The notes beneath the pieces were generated by a model. It was not told where the DNA came from. It saw nothing but the letters and a program-made list of their open reading frames with translations, and searched no databases. Made by a program: the position numbers and the translations under genes. From Kutzneria buriramensis (lineage in GTDB: Bacteria > Actinomycetota > Actinomycetes > Mycobacteriales > Pseudonocardiaceae), in NCBI RefSeq assembly GCF_003387475.1, contig NZ_QUNO01000015.1, positions 186,001 to 250,000 on the forward strand: a DNA stretch of 64,000 nucleotides, read 5' to 3'. Shown here one piece after another: positions 24,648 through 33,441 of the stretch; position 1 is the stretch's first letter; each line of letters opens with the position of its first letter.

Positions 24648-24973
24648 TGATCGAACTGCCGACCGCCCTGGTCGTGCGCTACCGGGCCGTCGACCGCGAG
24701 TTCATCGGCGCCCCGGCATGGGTCGTCGACACGCCGCGGCACCTGGACGAACTGACCGTCGACATCGGTCGTAACGGCATCCTGACGCCGCTCGACCTGG
24801 CCTTCAACGAGGAGTTCGCCACCCTCGACGGCAACCACCGCATCGCCGTCGCGGTGCGGCTCGGCCTCGAGTCGGTGCCGGTCGCGCTGCGCCGGCTGCC
24901 ACTCGCGCCGCGCCCCGCGCACGCGAAGGACATGCTGCCGGCGGACCTCGCCGTCCTGGTCGCGGCGGGCTAA
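24647..24973 (+). CDS. Small ParB/Srx-fold-like protein coupled to ltp2
   Basis: 108 residues starting MIELPTALVVRYRAVDREFI. The ATG overlaps the ltp2 stop by one base (TGATG), so it should be translated with the operon. The middle reads DELTVDIGRNGILTPLDLAF then ATLDGNHRIAVAVRLGLES, which resembles the ParB N-terminal nuclease/sulfiredoxin fold (the 'DGNHR' box matches the DGxHR motif). The short size and lack of an HTH argue against a chromosome-segregation ParB. Whether it belongs to steroid metabolism or merely sits at the operon end is unknown. Confidence 0.65.
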   Translation: MIELPTALVVRYRAVDREFIGAPAWVVDTPRHLDELTVDIGRNGILTPLDLAFNEEFATLDGNHRIAVAVRLGLESVPVALRRLPLAPRPAHAKDMLPADLAVLVAAG

Positions 24974-25030
24974 CGTTCCGGGCGGTTCGGTCGATTCCTG
25001 TTCGGATGCCCCGAACTGGAGGACGCGGCC

Positions 25031-26806
25031 ATGGCCGATCGGCGGGACGCACTGATCATCGCCACCGGTGCGTACGAGCACGACGGCCTGCGCGATCTCC
25101 GCTCCGCGGCGGCCGACGCGACCGCCCTGGCCGGCGTGTTGCAAGATCCGGGGATCGGCGGTTTCGCCGTCGACGTGCTGCGGGACGGCAGCGCGCACGA
25201 GGTTCGGTCCCGTGTCGAGGACTTCTTCGCCGATCGGCAGCCAAGTGACTTGTTGTTGCTGCACTTGTCTTGCCACGGCTTGAAGAGCGAGTCCGGCGAC
25301 CTGTATTTCACTGCGCGCGACACTCGTCCGCAGCGCCTGGCGTCGACGGCGATCTCGGCCGATTTCGTTCAGCACTGCCTGCGGATGAGCCGGTCCAGGT
25401 CGATCGTTGTGCTGCTGGACTGCTGTTACGGCGGCGCGTTCGCCAAGGGTGTGCGGGTGCGCGCGGCCGGCGACATCCCAGTCATGGACAGCTTTCCGGT
25501 CGGTCGCGGGCGGGCCGTGATCACGGCGTCCAGCGCGATGGAGTACGCGTTCGAGGGCGACGAGCTCGCCGACGACAACTCCCCGACGCCGTCGGTGTTC
25601 ACGTCGGCGCTGGTGGAGGGTCTGAGAACCGGCGAGGCGGACCTCGACGGCGACGGCCTGATCTCGCTGGACGAGCTGTACGACTACGTCTTCGACCGGG
25701 TCCGCGAACGCAATCCGGCGCAGACACCGACCAAGAACGTCGAGATGTCCGGCGACCTGTTCCTGGCCCGCAGCCGACGACGCCGCCGACTGCCCGACGA
25801 ACTGCTCGCCGCACTCGCGGAGCCGAACGTCTTCACCCGCCTCGGGGCGGTCAGCGGGCTGCGGGAACTGTTGCTGGGCAAAGACGTCCAGCTGGCCGCG
25901 GTGGCTCGGCGGGAGCTGGAGCGGATCGCCGGCGGCGACCTGCCGCAGGTGTCCGAGCCGGCCCGGGCGGCGTTGCGGGAACTGGTGCTGGTCCCGTCGA
26001 CCAGGATGATCGAGTTGACCGAGCAGACCCCGACCTGCCTGGTCCGGCTGGACGGCCCGCCGATCACCCGGTCCGGGTCCTGGAAGATCACCGATCCGCG
26101 GATCCAGGTCCGGCCGGTGCCGGACGGCCTGGAGGTGTCGGTGCCGCCCGGAGTCGCGCTGCGCGGCGAGATCCGGCTGACGAGCATCGCCGGAGACCTC
26201 ACGATCCCGGTGGTCGCCAGCAGGGTGTCAGCGCCGCGATCCGCGCCGACCCCGACTCCTCCGCCCCGCCGGCCGAGCCGGGAACCGGTGACGGAACCGC
26301 CGGATCCGGGCCGGTTCACGGGGCAGCTGTGGCCGGGGCAGGCGCCGGTGGCGGTCCTCTACGCGATCGTCGGCCTCGTGCTGGGATTCACCGTGGTCGG
26401 CGGCACCGCGCCGACCAATTCGTGGTTCGGCTACGGGATCCTGGCCTACGCGGTGCTCCGCCTGATCGAGTCGTTCCGGACCGACATCGGCGCCATTCGG
26501 CGGCGTTGCGTGTGGGGGCTGTGCGGCCTGGGCCTCCTGGCCGGGATCTGGGTCTTCAGCGTGCACATGTTCGCCCCGGCTGTGCTGTTCTGGCTGGTCG
26601 CGGCCGTCGTGGAGTTCTTCGGGCGGCCTCTTGACCGGGTCCGTGCCGTGGCGATGGCCGCGGTCGCGGCAACCACGCTCATTGTCGCCTCGAACAGTGG
26701 CAGCAACTCCAGCGTCGACCATTTCCTCAACGGGCTGAGCGGAATGCTGCCGATCGCCCTGGGCCTGATCACGCTGGCGCCGCTGCTGATCCCACGCTTC
26801 CGGTGA
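25031..26806 (+). CDS. Membrane-anchored caspase-like protease with EF-hand loop
   Basis: A 591-residue protein with GGAGG before the ATG. Residues 1-240 form a caspase-fold (peptidase C14) domain: catalytic His82 in HLSCHG and Cys132 in LLDCCYGG. A textbook calcium EF-hand loop DLDGDGLISLDE lies at 204-215. A helical region (about 255-330), a beta-rich region and a Pro-rich linker follow, then four or five membrane helices in the last 150 residues. This layout matches actinobacterial 'caspase, EACC1-associated' type proteins proposed for conflict or cell-death systems; no partner gene is obvious here. Its 3' end overlaps the converging chsH3 by 38 bases. Confidence 0.8.
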   Translation: MADRRDALIIATGAYEHDGLRDLRSAAADATALAGVLQDPGIGGFAVDVLRDGSAHEVRSRVEDFFADRQPSDLLLLHLSCHGLKSESGDLYFTARDTRPQRLASTAISADFVQHCLRMSRSRSIVVLLDCCYGGAFAKGVRVRAAGDIPVMDSFPVGRGRAVITASSAMEYAFEGDELADDNSPTPSVFTSALVEGLRTGEADLDGDGLISLDELYDYVFDRVRERNPAQTPTKNVEMSGDLFLARSRRRRRLPDELLAALAEPNVFTRLGAVSGLRELLLGKDVQLAAVARRELERIAGGDLPQVSEPARAALRELVLVPSTRMIELTEQTPTCLVRLDGPPITRSGSWKITDPRIQVRPVPDGLEVSVPPGVALRGEIRLTSIAGDLTIPVVASRVSAPRSAPTPTPPPRRPSREPVTEPPDPGRFTGQLWPGQAPVAVLYAIVGLVLGFTVVGGTAPTNSWFGYGILAYAVLRLIESFRTDIGAIRRRCVWGLCGLGLLAGIWVFSVHMFAPAVLFWLVAAVVEFFGRPLDRVRAVAMAAVAATTLIVASNSGSNSSVDHFLNGLSGMLPIALGLITLAPLLIPRFR

Positions 26807-27584
26807 GCACCAACCGATCATCCACGTACGTCTCGAACCGCTCACCCCACAGCTTGGTGTGCAACGTGTCGCCGGGGAACACCACCCCGGCGAACCGGGC
26901 CTGGTAGGAGGGCACCGTCGAGCCGAGATGGTCCACAATGGACCGGTACACCATCCCGTACGTGCACAGGCCGTGCAGGATGGGCCGGGGGAAGCCGGCG
27001 CGCTCGGCGAAGGCCGGGTCGACGTGCAGGGGATTGCGGTCGCCGCAGAGCTGGTACCACAACGCCTGCTGCGGCAGGGTTTCCGTGACGAGCACGGCGT
27101 CGGGTGACCCCTCCAGAGGCGTGCTCCGAGCCGACGGTCCGCGCTGGCCGCCGAAACCGCCGTGGCCGCGGGCGAAGATCTCGGAACGCGTGGTGTAGAG
27201 GGGAGTGCCGTCGAGGTCGTCGACGTCGTACTCGGTGACGATCACGGCGGCGGAGCCCTTGTCGTAGACGTCGGCGATCCGGCCGGTGATGCGCGCCTTG
27301 CCGTTCACCGGCAGCGGGCGGTGGGCGGTGATCTGCTGCGAACCGTGGAGGGTGTCCTTGAGGTCGATGTCGATGCCGGGGAACACCACGGCCGGCGGCT
27401 CGCTGGCGTGGAACGTCGGTGCGACGATGCCGAACGTCGGCAGCACTGTCAGCTGCGGCTCGAAGGCGTACTTCAATTCAGTCGCCCCTAGGGCGAGGTG
27501 GTAGAGGATGACGTCCGACGCCGACCACTCGAACTCGCGGCTGCCCAGCGACGCGCCGACGGCGATCTCGGGATCAATGGACAC
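26769..27584 (-). CDS. chsH3: MaoC-type enoyl-CoA hydratase, ChsH3-like
   Basis: 271 residues, a double hot-dog protein (MSIDPEIAVGASLGSREFEW). The C-terminal repeat carries the R-hydratase motif LCGDRNPLHVDPAFAERAGF and PRPILHGLCTYG. Family members of this size hydrate enoyl-CoAs in sterol side-chain beta-oxidation. Its start overlaps kstD by 11 bases and the kstD-chsH3 pair matches Rv3537-Rv3538, so assignment to the steroid pathway is by sequence plus synteny. It is expressed from the KstR-box promoter ahead of kstD. Confidence 0.85.
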   Translation of the reverse strand: MSIDPEIAVGASLGSREFEWSASDVILYHLALGATELKYAFEPQLTVLPTFGIVAPTFHASEPPAVVFPGIDIDLKDTLHGSQQITAHRPLPVNGKARITGRIADVYDKGSAAVIVTEYDVDDLDGTPLYTTRSEIFARGHGGFGGQRGPSARSTPLEGSPDAVLVTETLPQQALWYQLCGDRNPLHVDPAFAERAGFPRPILHGLCTYGMVYRSIVDHLGSTVPSYQARFAGVVFPGDTLHTKLWGERFETYVDDRLVLTGSVGSAAAPA

Positions 27585-29202
27585 CGGGCTGCTCCTTCAC
27601 CGCGGACATGGCAAGCGCCGCAAGGTAACCGAAGGTCATGGCCGGACCGATGGTAGCGCCGGGGCCGGCGTAGGTGTGACCCATCACGGACGCGCTGGCG
27701 TTGCCGGCGGCGTACAGGCCGTGGATCACGGAACCGTCCGGTCGCAGCACCCGTCCGGAGACATCGGTGCACAGGCCGCCCTTGGTGCCGAGGTCGCCGG
27801 GCACGATCCGGACCGCGTAGAACGGCGGCTTGACCAGCTCGGCGAGGCTGGGATTGGGGCGGACGCGCGGATCCCCGTAGTAGTGGTCGTACGCGCTGTC
27901 GCCGCGGCCGAAGTCCAGGTCCTTGCCGGTTCGGGCGTAGCCGTTGAAGGTGGCGACGGTGTCGCGCAGGGCCGCCGGCGGCATGCCGATCGCGGCTGCC
28001 AGCTCCGCCAACGACTCCGCCTTGTACACGGCCCCGTGCTTGTACCAGCGGCCCGGCAGGGGCCGCCGGGGCGGGATGCCGGCGAAGACGTAGCGGTCGC
28101 GGTAGCGCTGGTCGGAGATCAGCCAGGCCGGCACGCTTCCGGTGTCCCGCATGGCATGCACGGCGTCCACGTACGGCGCGGCCTCGTTGACGAAGCGCTC
28201 GCCCTCGCCGTTGACCAGGATGCAGCCGGGCAATGTGCGTTCCGACAGGCAGAAGTACGGCCCGCGGTTGAGCGGGATCGACGGCCCCCACCAGGCGTCG
28301 TCCATCAGGTCGACGTCCGCGCCGAGCTCCTGCCCGGCCAGGATGCCGTCGCCCTCGTTGGCCGCCGCGCCGACCGTCCACTCCGTACCGATGTCCTGCC
28401 ACTTCGACCGCATGGCAGCGTTGTTCTCGAAGCCACCGCTGGCCAGCAGCACCCCGTAGCGCGCGCGGTAGGTGCCCGACGGCGTGACGACGCCGACGAC
28501 CCGGTCGTCCTCCGTCAGCAGCGACACCATCGGCGTGCCGAGCTCCACGGTCACGCCGGCCTGCCGGAGCCCCACCCACAGCCCGGCCGCAAGCGCTTGC
28601 CCCATGGTCAACAGCCGCTGCCCGCGCAGGCGTCCGATCATCCCGCGCGCACCGACCCGGGCCGCGCGGACGGGCCCGCGCACGTTGCGGGCGATCAGCG
28701 TCAGCCATTTGTAGTCGGCCTGGGTGATCGGCAGCGGGCTCGGCAGGTACGGCTTCTCCAGCAGCCGGAGGTCCTCGCCGAGCCGGTTCCCGTCGAACGG
28801 GCGCGGCTCGACGGAACGCCCGCGCGGCCGCCCGCCCGGGCGTTCGGGGTAGTAGTCGCTGTACCCGGTCACCCAGCGCAGCCGCAGCGGGGTGTTGGCC
28901 AGCACGAACGACAGCATCGCCGGCCCGTGGTCGAGGTAGGCGCGCTGCCGTTCGGCGGACGAGCGGCCGGCGACGATCGACGCCAGGTAGGCGCGGGCGT
29001 CGTCGGCGTTGTCGCGCACGCCGTCGCGGGCGATCACCTCGTTGTTGGGGATCCAGATGCCGCCGCCGGAGCGGGCGGTCGAGCCGCCGAACCGGTCGGC
29101 CTTCTCCAGCACGACGGCGCTCAGGCCGCGCGCGGCCGCGGTCAGCGCGGCGGTCATGCCGGCTGCCCCGCTGCCTACGACAACGGTGTCGAACTCGGGC
29201 AT
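27574..29202 (-). CDS. kstD: KstD: 3-ketosteroid delta-1-dehydrogenase
   Basis: A 542-residue flavoprotein. The FAD dinucleotide motif VVGSGAAGMTAAL lies at the N-terminus. SGGGIWIPNN, GASTA-type segments and LASGGFENNAAMRSKW follow. The C-terminal GLYAAGNASASVMGHTYAGP and ATIGPAMTFGYLAA carry the Tyr and Gly of the KstD active site. It introduces the 1,2 double bond into ring A; with 9-alpha-hydroxylation this opens ring B to give the phenolic 3-HSA. The ATG is followed upstream, two bases away, by a KstR box containing the -10 TATAAC, suggesting a nearly leaderless message. Confidence 0.92.
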   Translation of the reverse strand: MPEFDTVVVGSGAAGMTAALTAAARGLSAVVLEKADRFGGSTARSGGGIWIPNNEVIARDGVRDNADDARAYLASIVAGRSSAERQRAYLDHGPAMLSFVLANTPLRLRWVTGYSDYYPERPGGRPRGRSVEPRPFDGNRLGEDLRLLEKPYLPSPLPITQADYKWLTLIARNVRGPVRAARVGARGMIGRLRGQRLLTMGQALAAGLWVGLRQAGVTVELGTPMVSLLTEDDRVVGVVTPSGTYRARYGVLLASGGFENNAAMRSKWQDIGTEWTVGAAANEGDGILAGQELGADVDLMDDAWWGPSIPLNRGPYFCLSERTLPGCILVNGEGERFVNEAAPYVDAVHAMRDTGSVPAWLISDQRYRDRYVFAGIPPRRPLPGRWYKHGAVYKAESLAELAAAIGMPPAALRDTVATFNGYARTGKDLDFGRGDSAYDHYYGDPRVRPNPSLAELVKPPFYAVRIVPGDLGTKGGLCTDVSGRVLRPDGSVIHGLYAAGNASASVMGHTYAGPGATIGPAMTFGYLAALAMSAVKEQPGVH

Positions 29203-29203
29203 G

Positions 29204-29217
29204 TAGAACAGGTTATA
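29204..29217. promoter_or_regulatory. KstR box 4 (kstD promoter)
   Basis: TAGAACAGGTTATA is a full consensus match, starting 2 bases upstream of the kstD start codon. Read leftward, its outer end contains the -10-like TATAAC. Confidence 0.8.
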
Positions 29218-29258
29218 GACAACAACGCCGGGAACGCTATGGTTGGGGACGTAGAAAC

Positions 29259-29272
29259 TGAAACACGTTCTA
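29259..29272. promoter_or_regulatory. KstR box 5 (hsaEGF operon promoter)
   Basis: TGAAACACGTTCTA is identical to box 2 at fadE34. It lies 13 bases before the GTG of the KstD-like gene that heads the hsaE-hsaG-hsaF operon. Confidence 0.85.
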
Positions 29273-29285
29273 CTCGGGAGGTCGG

Positions 29286-30773
29286 GTGCTCGCCGGGGTC
29301 GTGGTGGTCGGGTTCGGGGCGGCCGGCGCGTGCGCCGCGATCGAGGCCGCCGAGGCCGGGGCGGACGTGGTCGTGCTCGACCGGTTCGACGGCGGCGGGG
29401 CGACCGCGCTGTCCGGCGGCGTGGTCTACGCCGGCGGCGGCACCGCCCAGCAGGCCAAAGCCGGCATCGCGGACACGACCGACGCCATGTACGACTACCT
29501 CGCGCACGAGGTCGGCGACGCCGTCACGGCCCAGACCCTGCGCGCCTTCTGCGACGGCAGCCCCGACATGCTGGCCTGGCTCCAGGACAAGGGCGTGCCG
29601 TTCGCGGCCAGCGTCTGCCCGTACAAGACGTCCTATCCGACCAACCGGCACTACCTGTACTACTCCGGCAGCGAGACGCTGTACGACAATCCGGCCCCGC
29701 GCGGCCACCGCACCGCCGGCCGGGGCACCTCCGGCAAGCTGCTGTTCCACCGGCTGGAGCGCGCGGCGATCGACCGCGGCGTACGGATCCTGCGCCGGAC
29801 CACCGCGCAGCGGCTGATCACCGACCCGAACGGCCGGGTGGTGGGCGTGGTCTGCCGGCAGCTGACCGGCTTTCCGGCGCGGCTGCACCGGTTCCTCGGC
29901 AGGCTCGCCGCCAAACCCGGCCTGTACGTGCCGTCGCTGCGGCGACGCCTGCACCGGTCGATCCGCCGCATCGAGGCCAGGCACGGCACGGAGATCACCG
30001 TCAACGCCAGCGAGGGCGTGATCCTCTGTGCCGGCGGTTTCGTCGCGAACCCCGTGATGATGAAGGAACACGCGCCCGCCTATCGGCGCGGTCTCCCGCT
30101 CGGCACCCTCGGCGACGACGGCAGCGGCATCCGCCTCGGCGCAGAGGTCGGCGGCGCCACCGACAAGCTCGACCACGTGTCGGCCTGGCGCTTCGTCACA
30201 CCGCCGAGCGCCCTGATGAAGGGCCGGCTGATCAACGAGAGCGGCGACGAGATCTGCGACCTCAACCGCTACGGCGCCGCGGTCGGCCACGCCATGATCA
30301 CCGAGCACGGCGGCAAGGGCTGGCTGCTCGTCGACGGGCCGACGCTGGCCGAGGCGAAACGGCAGATCCCGTCCCAGACAACATGGTTCCAGCGGCTGCA
30401 GACCCACTACCTGTTCGCCCGCGCCCGCACGACCGCCGGAAGCCTGGACGAGCTGTCGCGACGAACCGGCGTCACCATCAAGGATTTCGACGGCGCACCG
30501 CCGTTTTCGCTGATCGATGTGTCGGTCAAGCGCAGCGTCGGCTACCCGTGCCCGATGCTCACGCTCGGCGGCCTGGTCGTCGACGAGGACACCGGCGCGG
30601 TGCTCTCGGACGCCGGCACACCGGTCCCCGGGCTCTACGCCGCCGGCCGCAACGCCGTCGGCATCTGCTCCAACTCCTATGTCAGCGGCCTGTCCCTGGC
30701 CGACTGCGTCTACTCAGGGCGACGCGCCGGGCGGCACGTCGCCGCCGTGAGGAGGTCCGGTGCTCAGCGCTGA
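29286..30773 (+). CDS. KstD-like FAD dehydrogenase (possible 3-ketosteroid delta-4 enzyme)
   Basis: 495 residues from a GTG behind GGGAGG. It has FAD motif VVVGFGAAGACAAIEAAEAG, ATALSGGVVYAGGG, ILCAGGFVANPVMMKEHAPA, and the C-terminal GLYAAGRNAVGICSNSYVSG and LSLADCVYSG with Tyr in the position used by the KstD superfamily. It is clearly distinct from the divergent kstD. Delta-4-(5-alpha)-dehydrogenases and other KstD paralogues share this form, so the exact bond oxidised is inference. It heads the hsaEGF operon behind KstR box 5 and overlaps hsaE by 14 bases. Confidence 0.78.
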   Translation: MLAGVVVVGFGAAGACAAIEAAEAGADVVVLDRFDGGGATALSGGVVYAGGGTAQQAKAGIADTTDAMYDYLAHEVGDAVTAQTLRAFCDGSPDMLAWLQDKGVPFAASVCPYKTSYPTNRHYLYYSGSETLYDNPAPRGHRTAGRGTSGKLLFHRLERAAIDRGVRILRRTTAQRLITDPNGRVVGVVCRQLTGFPARLHRFLGRLAAKPGLYVPSLRRRLHRSIRRIEARHGTEITVNASEGVILCAGGFVANPVMMKEHAPAYRRGLPLGTLGDDGSGIRLGAEVGGATDKLDHVSAWRFVTPPSALMKGRLINESGDEICDLNRYGAAVGHAMITEHGGKGWLLVDGPTLAEAKRQIPSQTTWFQRLQTHYLFARARTTAGSLDELSRRTGVTIKDFDGAPPFSLIDVSVKRSVGYPCPMLTLGGLVVDEDTGAVLSDAGTPVPGLYAAGRNAVGICSNSYVSGLSLADCVYSGRRAGRHVAAVRRSGAQR

Positions 30774-31548
30774 CCAGCGCCTCGACGCGGCCGACCGGCT
30801 GCGTGCCGCCGAGCGGGACCGGGCCCCGATCCCGCCGCTCACCGCGGTCTGGCCGGAGATCGACGTCGTCGACGCGTACGAGATCCAGCTGCTCAACATC
30901 CGCCGCCGCGGCCGGCCGGTGCTCGGCCACAAGGTCGGGCTGTCCTCGCCGGTCATGCAGCAGATGATGGGCGTGGACGAGCCCGACTACGGGCACCTGC
31001 TCGACGACATGGCCCTGGACTCGCGGCATTCGGTGCCGGCGCGGAAGTACTGCCAGCCGCGGGTCGAGGTCGAGGTCGGCTTCGTGCTCGGCGCGGACCT
31101 GCCCGGCGCCGGCTGCACCGAGGACGACGTGCTCGCCGCCACCGCCGCGCTCGCGCCGGCGATCGAGCTCATCGACAGCCGGATCGCCGACTGGAAGATC
31201 GGGCTGGCCGACACCATCGCCGACAACGCCTCCTCGGCCGGCTTCGTGCTCGGTCCGGCCCGGGTGCCGCCGGGCGCGCTGGACCTCCGCAAGATCGAGG
31301 CGTCCCTGCGGCGCAACGGGGAAGTGGTCGCCGAGGGCAGATCCGACGCCGTGCTGGGCAATCCCGTCATCGCGGTCGCGTGGCTGGCGCGCAAGGTCGC
31401 CGACTTCGGCGTGCGCCTGCGCGCCGGCAACATCGTGCTGCCCGGCTCGTGCACCAAGGCCATCGACGCCCGCGCGGGTGATCGCTTCCAGGCCGACTTC
31501 ACCGGCCTGGGCATGGTTTCCCTGAACTTCAACGGAGGTGCGCAGTGA
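30760..31548 (+). CDS. hsaE: HsaE: 2-hydroxypenta/hexadienoate hydratase
   Basis: 262 residues ([20 protein letters not shown]) of the MhpD/fumarylacetoacetase-like fold. Metal and substrate motifs are [32 protein letters not shown] (two Glu ligands) and [12 protein letters not shown]. It hydrates 2-hydroxyhexa-2,4-dienoate, the small product of HsaD, to 4-hydroxy-2-oxohexanoate. The GTG start overlaps the preceding gene by 14 bases and the end overlaps hsaG by 4, indicating a coupled operon. Confidence 0.9.
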   Translation: MLSADQRLDAADRLRAAERDRAPIPPLTAVWPEIDVVDAYEIQLLNIRRRGRPVLGHKVGLSSPVMQQMMGVDEPDYGHLLDDMALDSRHSVPARKYCQPRVEVEVGFVLGADLPGAGCTEDDVLAATAALAPAIELIDSRIADWKIGLADTIADNASSAGFVLGPARVPPGALDLRKIEASLRRNGEVVAEGRSDAVLGNPVIAVAWLARKVADFGVRLRAGNIVLPGSCTKAIDARAGDRFQADFTGLGMVSLNFNGGAQ

Positions 31549-32426
31549 CGGCCACGGCCGCGATCGTCGGCTCCGGCAACATCGGCACCGACCTGATGTA
31601 CAAGCTGCTCCGCTCGGACCTGGTCGATCCGCAGTGGATGGTCGGGATCGACCCGGCGAGCGAGGGCCTGGCGCAGGCGCGGGAACACGGCCTGCGGACG
31701 TCGGTCGACGGCGTGGACTGGCTGCTCGCCCAGGACGAGCTGCCGGACCTGGTGTTCGAGGCGACCTCCGCCGCCGTGCACCGTGCCAACGCGCCGCGCT
31801 ACGAGGCCGCCGGGATCAAGGCGATCGACCTGACGCCCGCCGCCGTCGGCCCGTACGTCGTGCCGCCGGTCAATCTCGGTGAACACCTGACCGCCCCCAA
31901 CGTCAATCTGATCACCTGCGGCGGGCAGGCGACCATCCCGATCGTCAAGGCCGTCTCGCGCGCGGTTCCCGTCAGCTACGCGGAAATCGTCGCCACCGTG
32001 TCGTCCCGGTCGGCCGGCCCCGGCACCCGGGCCAACATCGACGAGTTCACCCGCACCACCAGCCACGGCATCGAGGTGATCGGCGGGGCCGCACGCGGCA
32101 AGGCGATCATCGTGCTGAACCCGGCCGAGCCGCCGATGGTCATGCGGGACACCATCTTCTGCGCCATTCCCGAGGACGCCGACACCGAGCTGGTCGCGGT
32201 GTCGATCCGGGACATGGTCAACGAGGTCGCCGGCTACGTGCCCGGCTACCGGCTGCTCGACGAGCCGCAGTTCGACCCGCCGTCCGCCGCCACCGGCGGC
32301 ATGGCGAGGGTGTGCGTGTTCATCGAGGTCGAGGGCGCCGGCGACTTCCTCCCGTCGTACTCCGGGAATCTGGACATCATGACCGCCGCGGCGACGCGCG
32401 TCGGCGAGCAACTGGCGAAGGGCTGA
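31545..32426 (+). CDS. hsaG: HsaG: acylating aldehyde dehydrogenase (propanal)
   Basis: 293 residues with N-terminal NAD motif [16 protein letters not shown], catalytic Cys125 in LITCGGQAT, and the C-terminal [20 protein letters not shown] that contacts the aldolase in MhpF/DmpF complexes. It oxidises propanal (or acetaldehyde) to the CoA thioester, receiving it by channel from HsaF. The GTG start overlaps hsaE by 4 bases, and hsaF follows after 3 bases, as expected for subunits of one complex. Confidence 0.93.
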   Translation: MTATAAIVGSGNIGTDLMYKLLRSDLVDPQWMVGIDPASEGLAQAREHGLRTSVDGVDWLLAQDELPDLVFEATSAAVHRANAPRYEAAGIKAIDLTPAAVGPYVVPPVNLGEHLTAPNVNLITCGGQATIPIVKAVSRAVPVSYAEIVATVSSRSAGPGTRANIDEFTRTTSHGIEVIGGAARGKAIIVLNPAEPPMVMRDTIFCAIPEDADTELVAVSIRDMVNEVAGYVPGYRLLDEPQFDPPSAATGGMARVCVFIEVEGAGDFLPSYSGNLDIMTAAATRVGEQLAKG

Positions 32427-32429
32427 GCG

Positions 32430-33431
32430 ATGGACGTCCGTGTCACCGACACCTCGCTGCGCGACGGTTCGCACGCCAAGCGGCACCAGTTCACCGTGGA
32501 CGATGTGCGCAACATCGTTGGCGCGCTTGACGATGCCGGCGTCCCGGTGATCGAGGTGACCCACGGCGACGGGCTCGGCGGCTCGTCGTTCACCTACGGC
32601 TTCAGCCACACGCCCGAACAGGAGCTGATCAAGACCGCCGTCGCCACGGCGTCCCGCGCCCGCATCGCGTTCCTGATGCTGCCCGGCGTCGGCGTCAAGG
32701 ACGACATCCTGGTCTCCGCCGACAACGGCGCGCAGATCTGCCGCATTGCGACGCATTGCACCGAGGCGGACATCTCCGTGCAGCACTTCGGGTTGGCGCG
32801 GGAGAGGGGGCTGGAGACCGTCGGATTCCTGATGATGGCCCACTCCCAGCCGCCGGAGAAGCTGGCCCAGCAGGCCCGGATCATGGCCGACGCCGGCTGC
32901 CAGTGCGTGTACGTGGTGGACTCCGCCGGGGCGCTGATCATGGACCAGGTCGGCGACCGGGTGTCGGCGCTGGTCGCCGAGCTGGGCGAGGACGCCCAGG
33001 TCGGGTTCCACGGCCACGAGAACCTCGGCCTCGGCGTCGCCAACTCGATCATCGCCGTGCGGGCCGGCGCTCGTCAGATCGACGGCAGCGCACGGCGATT
33101 CGGCGCGGGGGCCGGCAACACTCCTGTCGAGGCGTTCGTCGGCGTCTGCGACAAGCTCGGCATCGACACCGGCATCGACTTCTTCAAGATGCTCGACGCC
33201 GCCGAGGACGTCGTGGCGCCGGTGATGGACCAGGAGTGCCAGCTCGACCGGATGGCCCTGCTCATGGGCTATGCCGGCGTGTACTCCAGCTTCCTGCGCC
33301 ATGCGTACCGTCAGGCCGAGCGCTACGGCGTCTCGGGCCCGGAGATCCTCGTGCGCGCCGGGCAGCGGCGGCTCGTCGGTGGGCAGGAGGACCAGCTCAT
33401 CGACATCGCGCTGGAGCTTCGCGGCCGGTAA
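32430..33431 (+). CDS. hsaF: HsaF: 4-hydroxy-2-oxohexanoate/valerate aldolase
   Basis: 333 residues, the DmpG/BphI class: [19 protein letters not shown] at the N-terminus (catalytic Arg and metal Asp), [10 protein letters not shown], metal-site [16 protein letters not shown], and [11 protein letters not shown]. It splits 4-hydroxy-2-oxo acids into pyruvate and an aldehyde that passes to HsaG. Length is normal. It is last of the hsaE-G-F trio; two further genes follow after only 10 bases and may be in the same transcript. Confidence 0.93.
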   Translation: MDVRVTDTSLRDGSHAKRHQFTVDDVRNIVGALDDAGVPVIEVTHGDGLGGSSFTYGFSHTPEQELIKTAVATASRARIAFLMLPGVGVKDDILVSADNGAQICRIATHCTEADISVQHFGLARERGLETVGFLMMAHSQPPEKLAQQARIMADAGCQCVYVVDSAGALIMDQVGDRVSALVAELGEDAQVGFHGHENLGLGVANSIIAVRAGARQIDGSARRFGAGAGNTPVEAFVGVCDKLGIDTGIDFFKMLDAAEDVVAPVMDQECQLDRMALLMGYAGVYSSFLRHAYRQAERYGVSGPEILVRAGQRRLVGGQEDQLIDIALELRGR

Positions 33432-33441
33432 GACTTGGTGC

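Noticed and set aside
24647-24973. A chromosome-partitioning ParB with parS site
   Set aside because: The protein is only 108 residues, has no HTH, and no parS-like 16-bp palindrome or parA gene is near; only a fold resemblance remains.
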